Source: Musa acuminata AAA Group
Taxonomy: Eukaryota; Streptophyta; Magnoliopsida; Zingiberales; Musaceae
Assembly: GCF_036884655.1 (NCBI RefSeq)
Contig: NC_088342.1
Coordinates: 31,258,001 to 31,322,000, forward strand
DNA: 64,000 bases
Direction: 5' to 3'
The notes under the pieces are model-generated. The model worked only from the letters and a program-made list of their open reading frames with translations. It did not search any database and had not been told where the DNA came from. A program made the position numbers and the translations under genes. Shown piece by piece: positions 1 to 13,511 of the stretch; position 1 is the first letter of the stretch; every line of letters starts with the position of its first letter.

Positions 1-929
1 AGCTGTGGGACAGGATGTCTCCAGAATGGCTTTTGAAAGGATTTTTGCTTATTGGAGCTTTTGATATTACTGATCAACCATTCAAGCATCTGGTAAGAAA
101 TCATGTGCTTTTGGAGGCCTTACTGTTGTATCGAAGCCTTTCCTCTTTCTCCTTACCTACCTTAAAGTGCATATTATACAAGGACCTCGGAGCCTTCACT
201 TTTATTTTTGGTTACTAGAGGTTCACCAACAAGCATGTAGGATCTACTTGAAGAACACCTTCATCATTTTTTATATTTTGTCCTGACCATGTCTTTTAAC
301 TTTTCAAAAAAAAAAAAAAAAAACAGATTATAGGGATGAATGGTGTGCTCAAGTCTTGGAATTTTCTAAGCTTGAATAAGAATTTCTTTTAGGAACCCCT
401 TAGTGTCTAGCTTTGAAGATGTATTAAAAAACTCCACACTAGTCTTATCACCATTAGGTTGTTTTCCAGGTAACAAGATTTGTTAGTTCTATTCATTCAT
501 CAATTATATTTTGTCAAGTTTGGTAATTTGTTGACCATTTAAATTACTATTGAATTACCAAACCTTGGTTCGGTTGGCAAGATCGTTCATGAACCATAAG
601 CCAGATAGATCCTGGTGATGAAATGGACTTTATCTAAAGCTGACTACCACAGCAAGCAAATTCAATGTTCACCTGCAAAGGCGGCATCTCATTTAGAACA
701 CTTTGATGTCCCACTTTTTGCAGAGTACTTGGTGGGGCAGTGCTGACTATTGAAGTTGCCAGGGTAATGTAGATGCTTGCTAGATAGTTATGAATAAATC
801 TCTGAAGCACTTGCTGGATTTGCAAAGATGGTCCTGTATATTAGTGATCTCATTCTCCACAATAAATCTTCCTCTCTCAGCTACCTTTTAATCTTTTTTT
901 TCGAAAAAGAAGAAATATATTACTTTAAA
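1..929. other. Intron of the SBEII gene, no gene seen
   Basis: This stretch lies upstream of the first SBEII exon in the window and should be intronic, because the coding sequence that precedes that exon in the family is not found here. It contains a poly(A) run near 306-323. Short open frames exist on both strands but none resembles a known protein. Confidence 0.5.
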
Positions 930-1287
930 GCTCTAATACAAGACAAAATTTGGCCGAATCCACATAGGTCAAGATTCTCTCCAAATACAGGTCTTGGAGG
1001 TTCCTCCTTGGAAAAGCACTCATGTTTTCTTCCTGGACACATGACAAAATTTACATTCTTGGAAGCATTCTGCCAAAAAGAGTATTCTTTGTACACAATT
1101 CAACAATCCCATGGTGATTGTTCCTCCTTGTTGAGGATTTTTACGAGCAATTCACACCTGTTTCACAAGCATGTTTCATTCCATATTTGATGGCAGTGAG
1201 CTCTGCTTTCCAGGAGGTTGTATCCTGTAGATAGCTACAGCCAGCCAACATACGTTTGCCATCACTTGTGCGGATTACAAAGCTACC
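930..1287 (-). pseudogene. RNase H-like (RVT_3 type) retroelement fragment
   Basis: Read on the - strand from about 1287, the translation begins GSFVIRTSDGKRMLAG and continues through SWKAELTAI. This matches the RNase H-like domain that ends many plant non-LTR retrotransposon polyproteins and related host proteins: a G-x-V-I-R strand, then an E-L-x-A-I helix. A stop follows about 50 codons in, and the frame then continues as a degraded tail. It sits inside an SBEII intron on the opposite strand. It is most likely a dead LINE piece; a captured host RNase H-like gene fragment is the alternative. Confidence 0.45.
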
Positions 1288-1399
1288 TTTTAATCTTCAA
1301 TTATGGTTTATACTTTATACCACTTCGGATGTAACAGTTGATACATCTGAAGTGGAATATGGTTTATGATTCTATTCTATAGTTTCTGATAGTTTAAAC

Positions 1400-1754
1400 C
1401 AGGGTTTGCCATACCGAATCGTACCGTCCGATATGGGCGGTACGTACCGGTCCGATAGGCCAACGGTACACGGACCGTTCGGTACCGGTCCGCACTGTAG
1501 CAGTGCTACAGTGCACTACAGCACTGCACTGCGTAGGGCTACAGTGCATGCACTGTAGCCCCGCGCAGTGTAGTGTAACACTGCTATTTGAACTGTAGCT
1601 CTGTACCGGTGCACTGCAGCTCTGCACAGTGTAGTGCTACAGTGCACTGTAGCACTGCTACAGTGTTCGGTGCATCTGGGTATACCGCTCGGTACACCGT
1701 ACCGTACCGATACCAAGCCCAGATCGAAATACCGGTACGGTATTAAGAACCTTG
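1400..1754. mobile_element. hAT-type MITE (CAGGG...CCTTG), 355 bp
   Basis: The element begins CAGGGTTTGCC and ends GAACCTTG. It is flanked by GTTTAAAC (1392-1399) and TTTTAAAC (1755-1762), an 8-bp target duplication with one mismatch, as expected for hAT elements. The subterminal parts are built of GGTAC/GTACC motifs. The middle is a dense array of GCTACAGTGC-like palindromic motifs. There is no coding capacity. It belongs to the same family as the MITEs at 4599, 9695, 37519, 43919 and 45252. Confidence 0.8.
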
Positions 1755-1762
1755 TTTTAAAC

Positions 1763-2163
1763 CATGATTTGATTGTTTGTTTATAAGAAAAACTAGAATA
1801 TTGTTCTTTGCAGCATCAAAGTTGTTACAGTTTCTCAATAAATGCTTGGTATCATATACCGATGGTTACTAAGAAATAACAAGATTATGTCTTTAGTTTT
1901 CAGATTGTATCGAAGTCTAAAGTGAGACCGTGCAATTTCATAATAGAGATTGTTAGTTTCCAAATCCTTAATGTCAGAAGGATATGCTTATTGTTTTTTC
2001 TTTTTTGTGCTTGCTTATCCTGTTTATATGTATGTCAAGTGTCCATTGTCAATAGATTTCACAAATACGTGAAATGCATTTGTGATGTGTAAAGCTACTT
2101 TTCTGCTTATAAATGGGACAAAGGTAGTACAATGATTCTGAGCAATTGAAAAATACATGATAG
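1763..2163. other. SBEII intron tail, nothing recognised
   Basis: AT-rich intron sequence between the MITE and the next SBEII exon. It ends at the acceptor AG at 2162-2163. I see no gene or repeat in it. Confidence 0.5.
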
Positions 2164-2280
2164 ATACGCATGGATACTCCATCTGGCATCAAAGACTCCA
2201 TTCCTGCTTGGATCAAATTTTCCGTACAGGCCCCAGGTGAAATACCATACAATGGAATATACTATGATCCACCAGAAGAG
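2164..2280 (+). CDS. SBE2: SBEII exon (first in window)
   Basis: 39 codons, beginning [16 protein letters not shown] and ending DPPEE. Acceptor AG is at 2162-2163 and donor GT at 2281. This is the stretch just N-terminal of the catalytic barrel. Confidence 0.93.
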
Positions 2281-5200
2281 GTACATCATCTTATTTTCTG
2301 CTATTCTTCATTGGTACGAATTTTATCCTCTTTTTTTAAAAATAATTGGCACGGATCTATTTACACCAATGTGGTTGCTTCTTTGTTGCTTCTATATCAT
2401 GGGATCTAAAAAGTCTTGTATGCGCATTGGTTGGCTATATATTTTTATAATAATTTAAAATGCATTTGCAGGAAAAGTATGTGTTCCAACACCCTCAACC
2501 GAAAGCTCCAAAATCATTGCGCATTTATGAGTCACATGTTGGAATGAGTAGTCCGGTATGAATGCCTCCCATTGATTGTTAATGTTTAATTTTGTAATAT
2601 TTTCCTTAATGATGATCTATATAAGATGTTTCAAGTTGCACTGGTATTTTGTTTTTGATTAAAAAGAGTTCGTTCATGATATATAATCTAAGATTCTTTT
2701 GGGTTAACATAAAAATAATAATTATTTGCAAACTTTTTTTTATGATCCTTTTTGCTTTCTATAAATATGAAGTTTCTTATTCATTGCCTTCATATATTAA
2801 ATGATATCTTCTCTTGTCCTAGTCACTACAGCATTTGCAAATTCAGACCATCTTATCTCTGAAATATATAATTAGTTACCAAGTCTCTAAGATAGTGGGA
2901 ATCAAGGATTTAAATCTCGATTGGATATGAGTTTCGGTAAATGGTTAGATTGGGATGACACTAGTATTCTGGGTGTTAATATTGAAATGTACCATCCAAT
3001 ATCAAAGGAAGACATAATAAAAATTATAGGTAGTCTGGTACCAGTCATCATGGTCCAATAACAGTCCATGGTTGGGTCTATACAACTGAAATTTGATTCC
3101 TTGATGAGAATAAAAAATGCAATGGATTGTCTTTATACAAGGTTTGTCGTACTGTGACATACCGTTCAGTACGGGCAATATGTATTGATCCAACAAGAGA
3201 TTGATATGAGCGATGCATCGGTATGCCCCCATGTATCATGTGTTGATACACTTGGTACAGCTCGGTATGTACCATATTGATAGCTGGGCGAAACACCGGT
3301 ACGGACGGGTAAGGCAAACTATAGTCTTATATACATCTTTCCTTTGGTTATGTGATTGCTATAAGAAATTAATTCAAGATGTAACAGTTTGTAAAGATAT
3401 TAAGATTGTGAGTTGCATAAAGTTTAATAAAATGAGATCAAATGGGTTGAAATGAATGGACTTTTGGATATATTTACATAGATTTTTTGTTCTGAAGGTT
3501 ATTATTAGTTTCAACTGCAAGTGTTATTTAGCCATTCTTGATTTGGAACATTATTTTGGTACCTCATGGTGTATACAACATTGTTATCTTCTTCTGTGTT
3601 TCAATGAAGTCTTATAATTTTATTAAATGCACAGGACTTTTAGCAAAACTTTGGATCCTCATATCTTTCAAATGAATCAATCTTCATCAAATATAGTATG
3701 TTGGTGCATGTATAGTATACCATGTTTCTCAAAGGATGTTCAATTCTCATTATATTTCGTAATTTTGTAACCAGAAATTAGCATTCCCATGTTTAGCTAG
3801 TGTATGCATATGAACCTTTTATCATGTCAACTTTCTAACTGAGTCACTATCCTTGGTGCTGCGACATCAATTTCGTTCTAATTAGCTTGAAAGGGCTATT
3901 GAATATGCATTTAGCTTTTTATGATGTCTTTTAATTCATGATTTTATAATCTACCTTGATACAAAGATGCCTCTATACCATACCTTCTTATAAATATGCT
4001 TCTCAGATATAAAAATTATCAATATTGACATCTATAGACTGAAAAAATCTATTAAAAGAAAGGTTATAAAATTTGCAGTAGCCTATGTACTGTTTGGTTG
4101 TTGCTGCAAACATTGTCATCACCTTGCAAGGTAAGCCATTATGCCAACATAGTGGTGCCAGATCAAACAAGGAAAAGAAAATTTTGAATGAGGAAAAGAA
4201 AGGAAGAGAGAAAGGTAACAGGGGAGGAAAAAGACGAAAGAAAAGAGAAATCAAGAAATAGTAGAAAAGGTGGGGTGACTTTCCGACCTCTCAAGTGTCC
4301 CTTTCATTGAGTGTAGGACAAGGTTCACTATATTGGTCCATATCGATGTATTGTCCGATCGATGGTACGGTATATACGGTTCTGTACCAACGCATCATGT
4401 GTCATTATGGCAGGGCATATCAATAGTAAAAAAAAATGGCTGAAAATAACTCCAAGAATTCTTAAAAAATAGAAAAAGTTAGATTAGGGTTTTTAAGTTG
4501 AAAATAAATATAAATTTACTATAGTTTTACAAAAATAATCTAAATTAGAAAAGAATAGTGGCATATATCTTTTTTAGACTTTGAGGAGTAGTTTATGGCA
4601 TGGTTTGCCGTACCGAACAGTACCGCCCGGTACGGGCGGTACGTACCGGTCCGACAAACTTTCGGTACGCGGACCGCCTCTTACCGTTCCGGTACTGTAG
4701 CAGTACTGTAGCAATGTAGTACTGCTACAGTGCTCGGCACACCTGGGTGTACCGCTCGGTATACCGTACCGTACCGGTACCGAGCCCGGGTCGAAACGCC
4801 GGTACGATACGGTACGGCGAACCTTGGTTTATGGTACATTCCATACCATCTTCTATTGGTATTGAATCTATAAAGAAATTATTTGAATTGTTAGATTATT
4901 AGTGAAATAACTTAAACTTTATTATTCAAATGAATCAAGTAATCGATAAATGAATATACTTGATTCTACCACAAAAAAGAACAATAGGACTCCACGAGCG
5001 GTGAATCGGAGTCCTCGATTTTATGTATCTGTATATCAATTAGATATGTTTCTCAGACCCAATCCTGAAATTGATCTGATAACATAATATACTATACACC
5101 ATATGCTATTGATGCATCAAAGTGGTGATGGTCATAGTTTGATCATTATGAATCACATGTGTCCGAGGCGACTCCTAAGACAACTATTATTGTAGCATGC

Positions 5201-8200
5201 ATTGGAGTGAAGGTTGGAGAATGCCGAAACTTCTACTTTTTCCATTGGTTAGTTGCACCGTATCTTAATATCCATCATTGTATTGCTGCTCGGAGAAGAA
5301 TGACCAACTACCATTGTACTTCTGTTGGTCGTAAGATTCTTTATAATACGACAATTGTGAATTCGACAAGTTCCGCTTTGTGTCTACGTCATGTAGGCTC
5401 TGTTGCATCTGCTCAAAGTCATCCACTGCCTTCCCCTTTCCCTTCCGTATATAAACTTAACAAATACCCAGTTGAACTTTATAATCTAAATCTTGGATGT
5501 CATGCATAAAATACTGCTCCTTAATCCATGCACCACCCTCAAACTGTGTAGACGACTCCTTGATGCCATTGCATCATCGGTTGAGGCACTATTGTTCATG
5601 TTGCTACCATGTCTCCAGACTAAGCGGGTTGTTGAATGCGATTGAAAGGGTGTCTTGTCACCTGACCCGATTCTTTCCAATAGTTTGACTGATTCTACTG
5701 CCACCCACCATGTTTTGATCGAGCACAATCTTCCTCCTACTGAGGTTGTGCTTCCTCTTCTTCTATTGCCTTGGTGATAAAATATGAAGGATGTGGAGGA
5801 TCTTCTATCTCATTAAGTAGAGGATTCTCTTTGTTCTCAGCTGCTTCGACCCACTTTAATAACAATTGTGAATCTTCGTTGTAGTATTGGGGGTCAATGG
5901 GATCGATTTCTAGTTCCTCTAGCTCCTTGTCCAGCTCGTCACACTGCAACTTTAGTCGAATGTTGTAGTAGATATATTTTAATTTCTCCAATCATTTATA
6001 CAATAGTCTGTTGTGGACATTTGTATAAATCAATGCATATGTTAACATGTTGCGAGTTACGCTCATAACCACTCAATGTCATCGCTTGTGAAAATACATG
6101 GACAACAACCTTCCTTAAATTTGATGTGTCCCCTCCAAATTATAGCCACCACTCGACTGCAAAAAGATCTAAATAGGATTTTATTAGCATAACAAATAAT
6201 TAATGTCAATTATAGTTTATAATCAACATTCTAGATTGTGTTTGCTGGTAATATGCACCAGCCTTTTAAATAAACGAGATTATGCTTTAAAAATATGAAA
6301 CTTTGGCTGTGTTTGCTGGAATCATATAGAAGTTGAACCATCAAGCTATTGCCTTCCCAATGTCTCGCTTCTTTTCTTTTGTTTATACATCGTCAATCCA
6401 TGTCTGCTTCACTGTTTGTGGAGGATAGGCTTGCAGATTAATATCAATAATATATGGTGCTAACCTCCTTCCAAGTCCTCTGATAAAATCGTGGGTTCTA
6501 CCCTACCTCATATTATCAATCTGGCCCAATTGAAGGGGGGCAGTTAGCTACCTCATGTTGGTTGACCGTTGAAATCCTTCTGGCGCAGACCCACTATCAC
6601 TGCCATGCTCCTATTGTGAGTCTGATCATCGATGCCTCATTGCTTCCTCATACATATATTAATGCTCCAGTGATGCACAAATACCAGCTCTAAGATCTTG
6701 GTCAATATCATCGCCGTGGCCTCATATTCATCGTAAACCGGTTTATGCATAGGCTTGTAATATTCTTTCTTAGCTTTTTTCTTCTTTTTAATTGTATCTT
6801 CCCTTGCCTATTATAACTTGTCTTGAAATGATTTATGGACCTCCGTCAGAAACTTCTTACATTTTGCAACATTGAGATATCCACCGACCAAATACATCTT
6901 CACTATGGTGATTCATCTATCCTTGTCGATGTAGTCACAATAAATGCACTATCAATGATGATGGTTCTCGTCTATCTTTTAGGCATGATCCCAAGCATCA
7001 TCAAATGTCTATTCTTTTTGGTGTCATGTTCCTACCAAGATTGAATCAAATAAGCAAGTTGCGATTAGCCCTAATTTGAAAGAACAAGTTGCGATTATTT
7101 GTAATAAACCCTATTTTACCACTATAAATATGTCAATCAACCTATTCGGCATTAAATACATAGAATTGACTCAGTATAGGTCAAATTATGATGAATTCAT
7201 AATTAAATACACTAATCATAGCATTAAAAACACCAATTACTCCTTAATTAGCCCTCTTTTACCATAATAAACATGCCAAACACTAATAATTATTAAATAC
7301 ATAAAATTGACCCAATAAAGGGTCAAATAATGATACATTTATCATTAAATACACTGATTACAATATTAAAAAACCTAATTAAATCCTAATTAGCCCTATT
7401 TAACCACTATAAATATGTTAAACAGCCTAAGAGGCTCTAAATACATAAATTTGATCCAATATAAGTCAAATTACAATGGAATCATCACTAAATATACTAA
7501 TCCCACATTAACATAGTTAATCACTCTTTAATTATTCCTCTTTCACTACTATAAACATGTCAAACATTCTAACGAACATTAAAGACATTTAATTGACCCA
7601 ATATGGATCAAATTTTGATTAAACACACTGAAAAATACATTAATCACAGAATTAACATAGTTAATTAATCCCTAATTAGTATTTTTTCACCACTATAAAC
7701 ATGCCCAACACTCTAATATATATTAAAGACATTGAATTGATCTAATATGGATCAAATTTTGATTAAATCATCATTAAAATCATTAATCATAGCATTAAAA
7801 AACTTAATTAAAACCTAATTAAATCTATTATAACATCACAAATATGTAAATAATCTTAATATACATGAAATATAAAGATTTGACCAATTAAATGTCTAAT
7901 TAAAAAAAAGCATTAAATATACTAATCACAATATTAAAGGCCTTAATTGCTCCCTAATTAATACTATTCTATTATCATATAGACCTTAGACAACATATTA
8001 GACATTGAGAAAATAGAATAGGCTTAATCATCTCATAAATTATCAAAAATTGAGTAAAAGACGCATATATTTGAGTAGAGAGTTCTTCCTCCAACTTAAC
8101 TATTAATCCTTCCTAATTTGCCTCCTAAGCTTAATCCAATCCATAAATTACAGCTTTGTGGAGTTCAAGAGACTGCAAATGAGATAATGAGAGAAGTATG

Positions 8201-11200
8201 TGCGTGAGAAAGTGATTGAGAGAGTAGATGGTTAGAGAGAGTGAAAGGGGAGAGGATGAGAGGTAGAAAGGATCTAAAAACCCTTAGATTTGGTTCAAAC
8301 AGTCAACTCGACCATTTGAATTCAACAAATCCTAGCCATTGATTGGTTTCGATTGAAATCTGATTGTTATTGACCAGTATAGGTCGATAACAATCAGATT
8401 TTGACCGTTCCAATTGGTATAGACCCTGTATCGTGCAATATGGGATTCCTTGTTATGGATTGGTGTCGATCAGTAATTGTCGTATTCCGATTGTCCAATT
8501 GGTATAGACCCTGTATCGAGCGATACTAGGTCCCCTGTTATGGACCACTCAATATAGGGTGGTCTGTGTGCCAGTCCCTATCGAACCCATACATACTACC
8601 TGTACTGCCTGGTACATGGTGGCACAACGATCCATGGTGTAGGTTATCTGTTGGTCATTCTCTCGGCTTCATCTTAGGCTGGTGCTTGCCTGTTTGAAGA
8701 ATATCAGTTCAAGCATATTGTTTAATAATTGAACCAACTTAGGTTTAAGAGATAGGGTGGGAGAAGAGGAAGAAACTGAAATGTTGAGCATAGTAAATTT
8801 ACACATTTTACTCTTAATACTCCCAAATCATGTATCTAATTTCTGTCATCTTCAAAGTATCACTGAGTACAATTGAAATTGATATGTTGTTTAAAATGGT
8901 TTGGTATCGTTACTTGCTCTTTTACTTGTAAAGAATGCAGATGGCTCTGGAGGACTTCAGGCTTTTACTTGTAAAATGTAATTAATAATTGATAATTTTT
9001 TTCCCTGGTGCTTAGATTACTACTAGGCTTCTTGGATTGAAAAAGACAATATATAATATCAGAATCCTACTCTAGGTTCATATTTTATGAGTTTTTTCTT
9101 TTATTCTGATCACTGAAGTTGGAATTCATTTTAAGTGGTCAAATGAATGCTACTTCCTTGAAATAGGATGCAAAATAAGCATCTCGGATTATGGGATTCT
9201 GAACTAACAGTTATTATTTTGTCTTTTTAGTTACAACATGAAAAAAATCTTCTTGCTTGCTAATCTATGGACATATGCAGGAGCCCAAGATTAACACGTA
9301 TACAAGCTTTAGGGATGATGTGCTGCCTCGAATCAAGAGGCTTGGGTACAATGCTGTTCAGATAATGGCCATACAGGAGCACTCGTATTATGCAAGCTTT
9401 GGGTACTATTTTTGTGTCTTACATTTTCTATTTCCTCATTTCTTCATATGGTTGCGTATATTGCTTCAAGGAAGAAAATATTAGTTTCAAAATTCAGTGA
9501 TTGCCAAAACTGACATAATAAAATATCAACCAAATTACCTTGACGCTACCATGTGTTTAGTTAGTCTGGTATTAGTTTATTGGCTATTTATTGCGTTCGT
9601 TTTTCTTTTTGTGTAACTTCTTTTTATGTTTGAATGATGACGATTCATGTATGGGATTTTAATGCATGCAGATTTGTTCATCTGGTGTAAAATTCAAGGT
9701 CTGCCATACCGAAGCACACCGCCCGTACTGGGCGGTATGTACCGGTCCGAGAGTTACCGGTACGCGGACTGCCCGGAACCGTTACAGTGCTACAGTATTA
9801 TACTGTAGCATTGCTATAGTGCTACAGTAATATACTGTAGCACTGCTACAGTATAAAAATGTATAAAATTATTCGGTACACCAAGGTGTACCGCTCGGTA
9901 TGCCTTGATGTACCGCCCGGTACACCGGTACCATACCATACCGAGCCCGGGTCGAAATGCCGGTACGGTACGGTACGACGAACCTTGGTAAAATTGAAAC
10001 TGTTTTGAAGGAAAGATCAGAGGTCTCCTATCCCCTTCCTTCTAATCCATCTTTTTTAGCTAAATCAATTCTTTAATAATCCTATTTAGTATATACTATA
10101 TAGAGTTATTGTTAAAATTAGGGTTTATCATTTTGGGTACTGGACCCATCTCGGAGATTTGTTGGACTGGTATATACTGGTCATTGATCGGTGTACCAAC
10201 ACATGGTGCATCGGTAGGAGACCGGTGTTTTAGAGAAAGCGGTGGAGGAGGAAGAAGGAAGGAGGAATAGGAAGACAAAGAGGAAGAGGAAGAGAGACAT
10301 TCCTGAGAAGTGATCTGGGCAAAGATCGTGTATAGTGGATTGTTAAGTATATCATACTTTTGGTTAAATTGCATATATACAACCGATGCAAGCGAACTAT
10401 TAGTGGGTGATTGTGGTCCATATCATGCTATTTATATGATTCATTCCGTAAGAGTATATCATGGAAGCGTAAGATTCTGCCAAACATTAACAATTTTTGA
10501 ATAAAGAACAGTATCATATTTTATAGATGCTATAATTCTGACATTAAATTGAGTTAATTATAGTTTTGAATTATACAGACAAACCTTATAAGCTAAAGAT
10601 TTTAAAACAAGTAAGAATAAGATTGAATATATGAGATATAATTTTAGTAATACCAAAAGAAGAATTGAGGATATAGTTAAGATAGAGGGAATACTATTTC
10701 TAATAAAAATTTTAGGTATCTTATCTTCATTATTTAACATGATAGAGAGGTTAATGAAGACAGTGTTGTATCTGAGTCTACGAGGTGGGAGGTCAATATA
10801 TTTCTTGTCTCTAGATATAGAAATAGAGGTTATTTTTGTGATGCAAATCCTGGTTCCCAGGTTACAAAGGAGTAAATTTCCACTATACTAAGGCTTGCCC
10901 TCTATTAATGAAGATATTATTCATTGAGTAAAATCTGATTAATTACAGTTGAGAGGGGTATCTTTAGATTAAAAAAATTATAAGACATTTGTTAGGTCAG
11001 CCATGGATCTGAGTTTTGGAGATAATTAAGAAGCAATATATGTAAAACTTGTATTAATGGATATATGGAGTTACTAGTAAAGATAGAAAAACAAATATTG
11101 TCTTTTGTGAACAATTAGGAATATAATAAAATATAGGAAAGATGTCTGTATTAGTATTAATGATGTAATAGCATGGAGAGAGACATAAAAAGAATTTATT

Positions 11201-13463
11201 AGCAACTATAAATAAAAATTTCAGTGTCTTGATTTAATTAAGGATAATTTTCTATATAGTGTCCAATGGCAGAAAAAATATCTATATAGCTGACCCCAAA
11301 TCAATATGATATTATGGCTTTTTGTTGTTGTTGTTCTTGTATAATTCTGACACTCAAGATGGTCTTTTTGTCACTGGCTATGATTGTGGGAGACATCAAT
11401 CTTGGTTGGTCATTTCAATGATGAGTAGCTATTGTCATATAAACGTTATGGATATTCTATATCTAGACATCTAAGCTGCTTTCTTATATCTAGTACAAGT
11501 TTGCAATACTGTTTGGTATGACAATATTTACCAGTCCAATAGGTTATTGGTACATGGACCAGGTAAACCAAATGGCACACTCGGTATGGAACGAGTACCT
11601 AGCGGTAGAGGTCTTGTATTGCGTACTACGTCCGGTACAGGCTCGGCACAAGCGAGCATTTTTTTGTTGTTCAGCCTTTTTTAGGCTTTTTCCAAAACTC
11701 GGTACGCTACACCAAACTTCAAACCGTGATTTAGCATGCAGAAAGCAACAAGATCCCTTTTAATGTTCATTTTCTGTTAAAGAAAAGAACTTTTCCCATT
11801 GAAGTTTTTATAATAATCAGAGTATCATGGAGATGACTTACATGAAAGGGGATGGTAAAGCATGGGATCGCCACAGACCATCATAAAGGATGGTATAATC
11901 TGCAACTTTAAAGAGGTTATGAATTGAACTGGAATTCTATTTGCATTGGAGATGAGCCCTTTGCTGGTCCAACTTTTGGTATTGTTTATTGAATATTATG
12001 CTAATACTAGCTTGTTGTGATGTAGCTTATGATGCACAAATTGCTGTTAATCATATTTTGGCATGAGAGAGTGTTTTATGACATGAAAGAAAACTAGAAA
12101 AGTATATATTCATTTCAGTTCAATTTGGCACGAGTGAGTGTTGTATGCCAGAAAGCAATATATTTCTTGTTGCTACTTTTATAGGAACGAAATAAAATTT
12201 GAACATCCCTCACACTTCTTTTTTTCCATCTGCAAATGTGGGACAGTGCCATATGGAGTATGGTGTCCTAAGCATATCATGTCTGTGGCTGACCAACAAT
12301 ACTTGGAATTATTTATCAGCTAGAATTTTAGTTCTGCAGTATAGTAGTTGCTAAGGATTCCCTTTTCACCCAGGCTTGAAAAAAGATCTTTTCATTATGC
12401 TTATATAAGAGGAAATACCAAGAAGATTGCTAGTTTTTGGTGAGATGACTAGAAACCTGTTCATGCAATACTGATTACTTCAAGCTTGAGTACATATTTG
12501 TTTATTGGTTAACACCAGTTGTCTGATTTACCACTAAAGATATTGAAATATATTTCATTATGGGGGATCTTTCTGGAAACATTTAATGCCTGTTCATTGG
12601 CCCATCCTAATGCTGAGTTTTTTCTTCCATTGGTGTCTAACAACCACATTCGCATTATTACTTGTTGCAGGTATCATGTTACCAACTTTTTTGCACCCAG
12701 CAGCCGTTTCGGAACACCAGATGAACTCAAGTCCTTGATTGACAGAGCTCATGAGCTAGGTCTTCTTGTTCTCATGGATATTGTTCACAGGTGACTCATG
12801 AAGTTTTTTTAGTGTAATTTGAAATATTCTATGAACAAAATAAATGGAATGCCATTCGTTTTTGTTCTTTACTCGTATATAACTTGTTGAGACTTACACT
12901 TGTGGATGATGTTAATTCTCAGTAAGTACTCGATATGCTCGATATGCATATGCACATTTGCTTGTCTTACCTTCCTTTAGGTTTTTTCCAATAGTATTTT
13001 ATATTATTCGAATTCTAGAAGCTTAATATGTTTGTTGGCATCACAGTTTTTGCTTATTGATTTGAATTAGATTCTCATATCATTATTGGTGGTAGAATGA
13101 TGATATGATACTCATGAAGATTAACCTCATTTGATCACTAGTTAAGAGAAAATCTTAAAAGATTCTGAAAGAATTGACTAAATGAAAGGTGTAAAAGTCC
13201 TCAAACAAGATGATGATTAACTTTATTGGAGAAGTCCTTGTCCGACAATTTGTTGCTGATGGCAGAATACTTACTGGAGCAGTTTCACAAAGAGCTTAGT
13301 TAGTATTTAGTTCTATGGCTTGGCTGGTAGGCACATGCAGAGTAATACATGAATTTATATACTGAATAGCTATACAAATATCAATTTGGCAGAGATTGAT
13401 GAATTGCATTGAATTAATACTTAATAAGGGATGCTTAAATTGGTTCACCACCTTGTTCTTCTT

Positions 13464-13511
<48 letters not shown>

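Larger units (their letters stand above)
4319..8636 (-). mobile_element. Internally deleted hAT element with transposase relic
   Basis: Ends are CAAGGTTCAC (4319) and CCATG (8636), flanked by GTGTAGGA (4311-4318) and GTGTAGGT (8637-8644), an 8-bp target duplication with one mismatch. On the - strand it keeps the C-terminal transposase region (about 5200-6160, including an acidic tail reading DPQYYNEDS) and the first-exon BED region (about 6300-7027). The part between, about 1.2 kb in the fuller copy at 32364-37106, is missing and carries the DDE core. So this is a non-autonomous deletion derivative. About 1.6 kb of AT-rich sequence follows on the right. A MITE sits inside at 4599-4826. Confidence 0.82.

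Noticed and set aside
15..218. Open frame at the window start as an upstream SBEII exon
   Set aside because: Its translation does not match the family segment that precedes the exon at 2164, and no fitting splice phase is seen.
2903..3076. Another hAT MITE starting CAAGGATTTAAATC
   Set aside because: No matching CCTTG-type end with a target duplication was found.
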